Source: Powellomyces hirtus (lineage: Eukaryota; Chytridiomycota; Chytridiomycetes; Spizellomycetales; Powellomycetaceae). From it: a DNA stretch of 64,000 bases. The notes under the pieces are model-generated. The model searched no databases and was not told the DNA's origin. It saw nothing but the letters and a program-made list of their open reading frames with translations. Where the stretch lies: the NCBI GenBank assembly GCA_025526995.1, contig JAHLKG010000014.1:558001-622000 (forward strand), given 5' to 3'. A program made the translations under genes and the position numbers. Shown here in pieces: positions 8,935 through 16,874 of this stretch; position 1 is the first letter of the stretch; each line of letters begins with the position of its first letter.

Positions 8935-11900
8935 ACGCTTGCACCGTCTCAGTACCCCAACCCCGAATGCAAGACAAGATCCCCACGGACAGACCGGGAC
9001 CCCGCATTCACAGGAAGACATTTGTGGTCCACGGGAAGGTACAAGGGCACTTTGCCCGCATCCTAATCGATACCGGATGTAACACCCTGATCATCAGCGA
9101 CACTTGGGCCGCCAAACACGGCCTCCGGACCTACACCTCCCCAACTCCGCTGGAGGTCTGGTGGGGTGACAGAGCGGGAAACTACGGGGCAACAAAGATG
9201 ACCTGTGGGGACCTCTCGGTGTTCACCGAGGAGAAGATCATCTACCGGGAGGATACCGTACCGTTCATGGTCGCGCCAATCAGGGTCGATGCCATACTGG
9301 GCTTGCCATTCATATTGGGGCTGGACGTCCGAGGGCTTTTCGACCAAGGGGGCTTTCCAACGATGACGTTCTACCACGACGGCCAGACCCTCAGCCTTCG
9401 AGCCAAATCGACCAACCGCCACTGGGAAGCACCATCCGCGTGCGCCGCCCGTCTACTCTCCCCACGAGAGGTACGGCCCCGCAGATTCCAGCCGGCAAAG
9501 CCAGCACTCAATGCAGAGGGAATCTACACGGCCAAGCAATGGAAACGCTTGATGAAGAAGGGCGAGATCACTGGAGTCTTTGAGGTACACATTGTAGATG
9601 CGATTCCAGTCGCAGAGGCTCAATTTGTACGGACGGTCGACGCCAAGAAAAGGGCAATCTTGGAGGAACGACCCCACACCAACACTGAAGCCAAGGCGGC
9701 AGATCAGGAAGACCCGCTAGAGGCGCTGGCAGCCGACCATCCACTCCGACTGACCCTAGAGAAATACGTCACGACGCTATTCACCGAGCAGTCAGGCATG
9801 CCTCCGGACCGAGGCGAGGACAATTTCACCATTCGGCTCAAACCCGGCTCGAAGCCCGTGATGCAGCCACTCCGGCATTTGAGCCCTGACAAACTGGACG
9901 AGCTCGGCCAGCAGATGCAGCGTTTAATGGACAAGGGCTGGATCTCACACTCTCGCAGTCCGTGGGGCGCGCCCGTCCTATTTGCCCCAAAGAAGGACGG
10001 CGGCCTACGCTGCTGCATCGACTACCGGGCACTGCACAAGATGACTCACAAGGATGCCACGCCACTTCCGAACCTCTCGGAGCTGCGCGACAGGCTTGTC
10101 AACATGCGGGTATTCACCGCGATCGACATCCGCGACGCGTACCACTGCATCATGATCCGACCGGAAGATAGGGAGAAAACAGTGTTCCGAACACGTTTTG
10201 GACATTTCGAATACAATGTTCTACCTTTTGGCTTAACTAATGCACCTGCTACATTCCAGCGACTAACCAACAAGCTCTTGGGCGACAAGTACGACGCCTA
10301 CGTGATCTCATACCTCGACGATATCCTCATATTCAGCACCGACATGAGTTTGCACATTCAGCACGTCGACGAGGTCCTCAAGACCTTGACGGAACATCGC
10401 CTCCACGTCAAACCCAGCAAATGTCAATGGGCGGTTGACGAAGTCGAGTTCTGCGGCCACCGAGTCGGCAAGGATGGCCTAAGTATCGCCCCCTCCAAGG
10501 TGACCGCGGTCCGGGAACGACCTTGCCCGACCAACTCCCTGGAGCTCCTTAGCTTCATGGGCCTCGTCAACTATGTCAAGGAATACATCCCCGAGTATGC
10601 ACAGATTGCCCTACCCCTAACGAATCTGCAATCCGGCAACCGCCCATGGCAGTGGGGTGACAAGGAAGATCGAGCGTTCAATCGCTTAAAGGAATTATGC
10701 TCCTCGGCACCCACTTTAGCGTACTTCGACCCGGCGCTCGACACCTACTTGTTCACAGACGCATCGGGCTACGCCTACAGCGGATGGCTGGCGCAGCCGG
10801 CCAAAGGGGATTTCCCTTACCCTCACCCACTACCAACCACCAAATCGGGCTTAGCCAACCTCCCGCAACTTCGCCCGGTGACATACTACTCCCGCAAGAT
10901 GCAACCCGCCGAGACTCGATACCCCGTGCATGAACAAGAACTACTGGCATTAGTCAAGTCCATACGCGCCAACCGCCATTACCTCATTGGCCGCCCATTC
11001 CGCGCGTTTGTTGACCACAAGTCCCTGATCTACCTCCAGGAACAACCCCACCTGTCACGTTGCCAAGCAGGCTGGGTCGAGTTCCTCCAACAGTTTGATT
11101 TCTCAGTGGAATACCTCCCCGGCACATGGAATTCGATCGCCGACTTCCTCAGTCGCGACCCGACTTACGCCCCCAAGTGTGCAACCTGCCAGGCCAAGAT
11201 CAACGTGGTCACCGCCATTGTGCAGACGGAGAAGCCCATCACGACGCACATGCCGACCGATGCGGACTGGACCCAGACGCTCGCATCGGATGATTTCGGC
11301 CAAAACATCTTACTAACCATCAACAGTCCCCCGGAGAACCTATCCGGCCATGCACGCCGATTCCGGACAGTGGACTCCCCTCCGCACCGATTCTTGATGT
11401 ACCATGACCGTTGGTACGTCCCCGACAGCTTGCGGGGGCCACTCCTTCAGATTCATCACGACTCCCTCGCGAACGGTGGTCACTCCGGTGTCCAACGGAC
11501 GCTCGCCAAACTTCTGGAGTCGTATTACTGGCCCCACATGGAGCGTGATGTGTACCAATATGTCCGCACCTGCCCTACCTGCCAACGTCACAAGCGAACC
11601 ACGCCGATCGGTTTCCTCCGCAGCTTACCAATCCCCGACGCCCGTTGGCAACAAATCGGCATGGATATATTCTTCCCCACGTCAGACTCTAAGGGGGGGG
11701 AACCTCGGGTAGAGCCCGACGTGACGAAGAACCCTCCGCACCACACCGGCGAGAGACTGACCAAGACGGCAGATGCCGTACTCCTCATCGTCGACTACCT
11801 TTCATGCCGCGTGATACTCCTACCTACTAACACACGCGCTACAGCTCAGGAGACGGCTCAACTCTTTCTGGAACAGGCATTTCGCCACACGGGGTTACCC

Positions 11901-12857
11901 CACACCATCGTGAGCGATCGGGACCCCAAGTGGCTATCAGAATTCTGGCGGTACCTCATGCGGGCACTCGACGTCAAGCAAGAACTCTCGTCGGCACAAC
12001 ACCAACAGACCGACATCAAGGCGGAGAACGCCATCAAGGCGATCAAGGGAATCATGGGCCCCTTTCTCGACTATGCCGGCTCCAACTGGAAGAGTTTACT
12101 CCCCACACTCGAGTACAACTACAACCGAACGCCGCAGACGTCGACGGGACTATCCCCTTTCGAGGTTGACCTAGGCCGCGTTCCCCGGGTACCGAACCAA
12201 TGGGTAGCACCTAACCCCGGAGAGATGATAAGGCAATCGGCACGAACTGCCGTGGAGAGACGGATTAAGGAATTCGCCGACGTGAGTCGCATCGTGCAGC
12301 AACGGCTCCGAGATGCACAGGACCAGCAGGCAAAGTACTACGACCGCAAGAAGCACACGGAAGCATACCGAGAGGGTGACAAGGTCTTACCCCATCGTGA
12401 GGGTATCCCGATTACCAGCGTCACCACAAGGAACAAAAAGCTGGCTGAGCAATGGATTGGGCCATTCACAGTACGCGGCAAGGGGCCGCATCCTGACACC
12501 TACGAGCTCGAACTACCCAAGGAGTTCACCGGATTGCACCCAGTCTTTCACGTCAGCATTCTGAGACGTTACCATGACCCGGACGATACCCCGTACAGAC
12601 AGGTCACCGCTCCGCCTGAGCCCGAGAAGGACGAAGACGGTCAGGAGACCTACCAAGTGGATAACATCCTAAATGCCAGATGGCACAGGAACACCGAGCA
12701 GTTCTTAGTCAAGTGGACAGGTTACGACAGCACCCAGAACACGTGGGAGCCGTATGCACACGTGAAGGGGACGACCGCGCTGGAAGAATGGCTCCGGGAG
12801 CACCCCGGAGAGGACCGCGGCCAAAGGCTAGCGGCCAGGCGACGTAAGAGAACCTAG
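8919..12857 (+). CDS. pol: Gypsy-A pol (copy 1): PR-RT-RNase H-INT-chromodomain
   Basis: An uninterrupted 1312-residue frame. Protease: LIDTGCNTLIISD (about residues 49-61). RT: RCCIDYRALHKM, FTAIDIRDAYHC and the catalytic SYLDDILIF (near 10310). RNase H: YLFTDASGYAYSGW. Integrase: an HHCC zinc finger (HHDSLANGGHSG...CPTCQRHK), then the DDE core (GMDIFFPTSD, VSDRDPKWLSEFW, QTDIKAENAIK). The C-terminus is a chromodomain (YQVDNILNARW, FLVKWTGYDSTQNTWEP), which marks a chromovirus and, in studied relatives, steers integration to chromatin marks. Expression probably needs a -1 shift from gag. This is the best-preserved pol in the window and could be active in trans. Confidence 0.95.
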   Translation: MPWVLNACTVSVPQPRMQDKIPTDRPGPRIHRKTFVVHGKVQGHFARILIDTGCNTLIISDTWAAKHGLRTYTSPTPLEVWWGDRAGNYGATKMTCGDLSVFTEEKIIYREDTVPFMVAPIRVDAILGLPFILGLDVRGLFDQGGFPTMTFYHDGQTLSLRAKSTNRHWEAPSACAARLLSPREVRPRRFQPAKPALNAEGIYTAKQWKRLMKKGEITGVFEVHIVDAIPVAEAQFVRTVDAKKRAILEERPHTNTEAKAADQEDPLEALAADHPLRLTLEKYVTTLFTEQSGMPPDRGEDNFTIRLKPGSKPVMQPLRHLSPDKLDELGQQMQRLMDKGWISHSRSPWGAPVLFAPKKDGGLRCCIDYRALHKMTHKDATPLPNLSELRDRLVNMRVFTAIDIRDAYHCIMIRPEDREKTVFRTRFGHFEYNVLPFGLTNAPATFQRLTNKLLGDKYDAYVISYLDDILIFSTDMSLHIQHVDEVLKTLTEHRLHVKPSKCQWAVDEVEFCGHRVGKDGLSIAPSKVTAVRERPCPTNSLELLSFMGLVNYVKEYIPEYAQIALPLTNLQSGNRPWQWGDKEDRAFNRLKELCSSAPTLAYFDPALDTYLFTDASGYAYSGWLAQPAKGDFPYPHPLPTTKSGLANLPQLRPVTYYSRKMQPAETRYPVHEQELLALVKSIRANRHYLIGRPFRAFVDHKSLIYLQEQPHLSRCQAGWVEFLQQFDFSVEYLPGTWNSIADFLSRDPTYAPKCATCQAKINVVTAIVQTEKPITTHMPTDADWTQTLASDDFGQNILLTINSPPENLSGHARRFRTVDSPPHRFLMYHDRWYVPDSLRGPLLQIHHDSLANGGHSGVQRTLAKLLESYYWPHMERDVYQYVRTCPTCQRHKRTTPIGFLRSLPIPDARWQQIGMDIFFPTSDSKGGEPRVEPDVTKNPPHHTGERLTKTADAVLLIVDYLSCRVILLPTNTRATAQETAQLFLEQAFRHTGLPHTIVSDRDPKWLSEFWRYLMRALDVKQELSSAQHQQTDIKAENAIKAIKGIMGPFLDYAGSNWKSLLPTLEYNYNRTPQTSTGLSPFEVDLGRVPRVPNQWVAPNPGEMIRQSARTAVERRIKEFADVSRIVQQRLRDAQDQQAKYYDRKKHTEAYREGDKVLPHREGIPITSVTTRNKKLAEQWIGPFTVRGKGPHPDTYELELPKEFTGLHPVFHVSILRRYHDPDDTPYRQVTAPPEPEKDEDGQETYQVDNILNARWHRNTEQFLVKWTGYDSTQNTWEPYAHVKGTTALEEWLREHPGEDRGQRLAARRRKRT

Positions 12858-12887
12858 ATAGTGAGCTGTACCGTAAATTAACAAGAG

Positions 12888-13665
12888 AGATGCTACTTGA
12901 GGTAGAGGACATTATAGTGCGAGATTCCGGCATCGTTGGACGATGGCCGGAGGCTGTTGGACAGCATGCCTCGCTGGGCGAGATGCCGGCATTGTTGGAC
13001 GATGGCCGAAGGCTGCTGGGCAGCATACCTCACTGGGTGAGATGCCGGGATCGCTGGGCGATGAGCCGACGGCTTGCCGATGCAAGGTGACCGGCACCAG
13101 AATTGCATGGCGGCGTACCTCGAGACCCGCGGGGACCATGGCCGTGGTACATACCTACGCGAAGGGGAAGAGAAGGGCTTCGGCCAAGATACCGGCATTG
13201 TTTGACGATGGGCCGAAGGCCGCTGGGCGGCATACCTCACTGGGTGAGAAGGGTGATGCTGGGCATCGACCGGCTGCCGATGCAAGGTGACCGGCACCAG
13301 ATTTGCATGGCAGCGTACCTTGAGACCCGCGGGGACCATGGCCGTAGTACATACCCACGCGAAGGGGAAGAGAAGGGCTTCGGCCAAGATACCGGCATCG
13401 TTTGACGATGGGCCGAAGGTTGCTGGGTGACATACCTCGCTGGGCGAGATGCCGGGATCGCTGGGCGATGAGCCGAAGACTGCGAGGCAGTAGACCTCAC
13501 GAGGTGAGATGCCGGCATCGTTTGACGATGGGCCGAAGGTTGTTGGGCGACATACCTCGCTGGGCGAGATGCCGGGATCGCTGGGCGATGAGCCAAAGAC
13601 TGCGAGGCAGTAGACCTCACTAGGTGAGATACCGGCATCGTTGGACGATGGCCGGGGAACCGCTG
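12888..13665. repeat. Array of short perfect hairpins after Gypsy-A pol
   Basis: A tandem-repeat tract made of small inverted repeats with 4-6-bp arms and a 3-nt loop, usually TGG. Examples: CATCGT-TGG-ACGATG (12931-12945), CTGT-TGG-ACAG (12954-12964), CTCGC-TGG-GCGAG (12970-12982), CTCAC-TGG-GTGAG (13029-13041), ATCGC-TGG-GCGAT (13050-13062). Others use GAG or TAG loops (ACTGC-GAG-GCAGT). Arms differ between units yet stay complementary. A longer repeat of about 185 bp (from about 13077 and 13262) is embedded. Copy 2 has the same array at 43262-44228. Confidence 0.85.
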
Positions 13666-13920
13666 GGCGGTCTTCCCAACGGGGAAGTGTGATGCAGGGC
13701 ATCTACCATGAACACCATAGCCGGGAGGAAGCCGAATGACATTGGACACAGCGGATGCATACAAAATGCTACAAGGCTCAAGGGAGCACAGCGATGAGAA
13801 GGCAAGTACAGCGATGAGATTGTGGTACTGAATTTGATTATACGGGCCGAAGGCCAGGCCCCGAAGGAGCAACAGACAACAAGTGAAAGTATGTACAAGA
13901 AGGAGGGGGGGGAGAACTAA

Positions 13921-14668
13921 TCAACCAATCTTGGTGAAGGAGAATTGGCACCGGTTGCTGTGGCACCGGTCGCCCAACCCGCACCGGAGGGGGATGTAAT
14001 TTGCCACGTTCATCTCTCTGCGAAGAGAGCTGAGTTAGTCAGGTACGACAGCAGCAGGCCGAAGAGTACTACTTATGCGCGGACGTGGCCCATGCAGTGG
14101 AGATGGTTGCATGGAAACATGCGGAGGTCCGCTCCGACATGGTTGCAGCCAGCGAACTGGCACCCAGCGGGGATGGCCGCAAAGAAGAGAACCCGGCCGC
14201 AGTGGGAGGCGCCGCACGTCAACTGGCCCTGAGGGCCGTCGTTCTGGAAAGCAAAGGAACAAAGGAACCACACCGTTAGGAAGACATCAGGCCGCCTCTC
14301 AGCAAAGGGGGGGGACATACCGTGTCATCGGCCGCCGCCACGATGCAGGGCCGGCACACCAAATGGTGGCATTCCGATGTGAACATCTTGCTCTTGCGGA
14401 ATTGGTTGCACTTCCAGCAAGAGGGCAAGTCGGCCGACCTCTTGGGGGTGGACTTTTCATGGACCGAGGGGTCCTGTAGACAACAAGGGAAGACGGGGAA
14501 CATGAGACGAGTTGCCACAGCCGAGGACGAGCACCGACCCCTACTCACCCGGGCGGGCTGGGCCCGCTTGGTTGCGCCTTTCGCAAGTTGCTGGGCGGGC
14601 CGGCGCTTGCCCATGGTGGTGGTGGCGGTGTCGGGGGGGGGAGGAGAGTTGTTGGGGGTGTCAGCCAT
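13921..14668 (-). CDS. Antisense RING-like Cys/His-rich protein inside Gypsy-A (copy 1)
   Basis: A four-exon gene opposite to the element: exons 14549-14668, 14321-14473, 14077-14243, 13921-14017 (178 aa). Intron 1 (GTGAGT...CTACAG, 75 bp) and intron 2 (GTATGT...TTCCAG, 77 bp) look sound. The intron 3 donor is ATAAGT here but GTAAGT in copy 2. Zinc-ligand pattern: C59-x2-C62-x12-C75-x-H77-x2-C80-x2-C83-x17-C101-x4-C106, close to a C3HC4 RING but with an odd last spacing. More Cys/His follow (C119, C124, H126, C136, H138, C141, H144, C159, C165). The start is basic and Pro/Thr-rich. RING proteins are often E3 ubiquitin ligases; that role here is inference. It lies between pol and the 3' LTR. 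A TATA-like box is about 100 bp upstream. Confidence 0.75.
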
Positions 14669-14761
14669 GGTGTGTGTGTGTGCGTATGTGTGTGTTTGTG
14701 GTGTGAGTTCGTCGAGCTACAAAGAAAAGAAGAGCGAGAGGGGGAGATTCAACGGGCAGTA

Positions 14762-14772
14762 CCTTTTAAAGG
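14762..14772 (-). promoter_or_regulatory. TATA-like box of the antisense gene
   Basis: CCTTTAAAAGG on the minus strand, about 94 bp upstream of the antisense ATG. It is followed by a pyrimidine-rich stretch and a (TG/CA)n run that would form the leader. It is conserved in copy 2 at 42149-42159. Confidence 0.5.
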
Positions 14773-15105
14773 CTTGACCTGCTTGGGAACGCTCGGAAAT
14801 TCAGGTGTTAGTGTTTCATCCCCTACGGAGCGCAGCAGATGTTACTTATCGAAATCCGCATGGAGGAAGCTACTCGTGATTCATCTAGGGTCCCTGCAAA
14901 GAGAGAAATAGACTTTCCGACGATTTCGCGCACCACAAAGGGCGGAGACTACCCGTTGGAGACTACCGCGACGCGACCCGCGCCAGGGCCGCCTCCCCAG
15001 CCTCATCTTCCCACAACCACGTCAGCATCCGTTAACCTGCCGCCGCCCGGCTTAGGCAAGCTTCGCCTCGCTGAAGAGATTCAAGCCTAAGAGATAGTCG
15101 CGAAT

Positions 15106-15115
15106 CTAAGGGGGG
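15106..15115 (+). other. Gypsy-A polypurine tract
   Basis: TAAGGGGGG directly before the 3' LTR, the expected primer for plus-strand DNA. The complement occurs in copy 2 at 41806-41815. Confidence 0.75.
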
Positions 15116-15390
15116 TGTAATGAGGCGTGGCTCACCAGCCTAAGCCTAGACACGCGTCGGGAAGGGTCCCGCGCGAGATGGATGCTAGCGTCAGCATCCC
15201 GAAGGGTACTAGACCTCAGGGATGGCCACGGATGGCCATCACGTGACCAGGGCCTCTCCGCAGCCTAGAAGAAAAGTAGGAATGCTCCGACGAAGGCGCA
15301 TTCAAGACTTAGAGATCTTACAGTAGAATTAGACATAGGGAATTCCCAAATAGAAGACTAGACTCTGGCAACGGACCTAGTATTATTACA
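15116..15390 (+). repeat. Gypsy-A 3' LTR (copy 1)
   Basis: 275 bp, TGTAATGAGG...TATTATTACA, with 6 differences from the 5' LTR by my count. Confidence 0.95.
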
Positions 15391-15577
15391 CTGAGCAGAA
15401 CAACAAAGTAACTTAATCCCACTCTTGTTGGAGAAAAAGAGAAAAGTCCCACCGATATATTAAGTATGGAAGGAAAACTACTTATATCGGAGTTGATCAC
15501 GTGGGTTCACGTGATCGCGTGATACGCTTTGTGATGGCGCAGTTGTGACTCGATGACAGAGTCTGTACGTGCTAACA
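15391..15577 (-). repeat. Copia-B LTR fragment, minus strand (probably the 5' LTR of the interrupted copy)
   Basis: The reverse complement of most of the Copia-B LTR, ending GTGCTAACA at 15577. About 54 bp of its inner end are absent, replaced by Gypsy-A. With the LTR at 6109-6318 it brackets what is left of a minus-strand Copia-B. Confidence 0.8.
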
Positions 15578-16554
15578 AGCGACCACATTGTATCCTATTC
15601 ACTCTGGATGGAAAGCCCTTCAACTGCTCATCACTTCCATCCAAACGACATGCCCAAAGTCCCGACTCATTCATTAGGAAAGCTCAAACATTCACAATTC
15701 ACGGAGCAGCTAAAAGCGTCAAACGTGAACAACAGAAACCTTTCCAGGGTATTGCCGCTGTTTCAACAAAACGATTCAACAAGCAACTTCGGCACAAACA
15801 ATATCAAGAAGCATTCGCAGTCCACATTCGTTCTACTACCAAAGAGAATGGAGCCAACACTGATGCATCGTTGGCCCAAATTCCTCGATTCAGTCCTTCA
15901 ACAATTTAAGAATACACTCTTCAAAGAAACTGATGAGCTACCCCCCAACCGTGGCGACAACAACTTCCGCATCGACATCGTCCCCAGATCAAAACCGGTA
16001 TTCCAAGCGCTATGCCCCATATCACAAGGTCAACTGAGCGAACTCCGGAAGCAACTTGATCACCTTCTTTTGAAAGGATGGATACAACATTCGAAGTCCC
16101 CATGGAGCGCCTCCGTCGTATTCGCTGTCAAGCAAACTGGCGGAATTCGCGTCTGCTGGGATTATCGTGGATTGAATGCCGTCACAATCAAGGACTGCAC
16201 TTTTCTTTCTAATCTTTGAGAAATGCATAATCAGCTTCTCGGCGCCCGGTTCTACACACTTATTGACTTGAAGGATGCATCCCATCGACTACTAATTGCT
16301 CCAGAAGACCGCGAGAAGACTGCCATCCGTACGAGATTTGGACTCTTCGAATACGTCGTCATGCCCTTTGGACTTTGCAACGCACCTGGCGCCTTTCAGC
16401 GACTGATGAATCAAGTCTTAGACGACCTCTATGACATTTGCGTTATTTGCTATCTCGACGACATCCTTATCTTCTCGCCTAATCCTAATAAACACCGTCA
16501 AGATGTAGCGGAAGTCCTCCAGCAATTACAAGATCATTCTCTCTACGTCAGTGC

Positions 16555-16874
16555 TGTTGTGCATGGATTTGAGCAGTCCAGTACAGGATGGGATAACCGT
16601 TTTGTCTTGGCAGACTGGCAGCACAACAGGTTATGAGCCCTGAGGTCGCGAGTTCAATCCTTGGTCGGAAGCAAGATTTTTCTGGAGTTGGACAGATGTA
16701 TCGTTCCCTGTCACTCCACATATGAACATCCTCTACGTTATGCCAGCCAAGACAATATAAAATCCCATCACTGTGTACGTGCAATGCTCCGATGGGGCAG
16801 TGTTGTGCATGGATCTGAGCAGTCCAGTACAGAATGGGATAACCGTTTTGTCTTGGCAGACTGGCAGCACAACA
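16555..16874 (+). mobile_element. TRIM: 320-bp non-coding miniature LTR retrotransposon
   Basis: Two 74-bp direct repeats (16555-16628 and 16801-16874), both TGTTGTGCAT...GCACAACA, differ at two bases. AGTGC occurs on both sides (16550-16554 and 16875-16879), a 5-bp target duplication. A half-tRNA initiator-Met primer site (16629-16642) abuts the left LTR, and a purine-rich GATGGGGCAG abuts the right one. It carries no coding capacity and must depend on a copia-type element. It sits inside the Gypsy-B RT; the flanking reading frame is restored when it is skipped, so it landed when that frame was still intact or later without further loss. Confidence 0.93.
16629..16642 (+). other. TRIM half-tRNA primer binding site
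   Basis: GGTTATGAGCCCTG, identical to the Copia-A and Copia-B sites and complementary to the initiator tRNA-Met anticodon arm. It points to a copia-type helper. Confidence 0.85.

Larger units (their letters stand above)
7420..15390 (+). mobile_element. Gypsy-A, Ty3/gypsy chromovirus, copy 1 (7,971 bp)
   Basis: Order: LTR 7420-7694, primer site, gag, pol (protease-RT-RNase H-integrase-chromodomain), hairpin array, antisense RING-like gene, polypurine tract, LTR 15116-15390. I count only 6 differences between the two 275-bp LTRs, so insertion was fairly recent. The flanks do not give a target duplication: the left is Copia-B RNase H (ending ATAGC), the right is the middle of a Copia-B LTR (CTGAG). 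This suggests later recombination or deletion. Confidence 0.93.

Noticed and set aside
12888..13665. CRISPR-like array
   Set aside because: Repeats are contiguous mini-hairpins without regular unique spacers, in a eukaryotic retrotransposon.
14075..14479. Plus-strand open frames in the Gypsy-A 3' region
   Set aside because: They are shadows of the antisense RING-like exons and read through its introns.
16600..16680. tRNA-like stretch (GGTTATGAGCC...GAGTTCAATCC) that could be a tRNA gene or SINE head
   Set aside because: Direct 74-bp LTRs, a 5-bp target duplication and the primer-site position explain it better as a TRIM. A full tRNA cloverleaf cannot be drawn.
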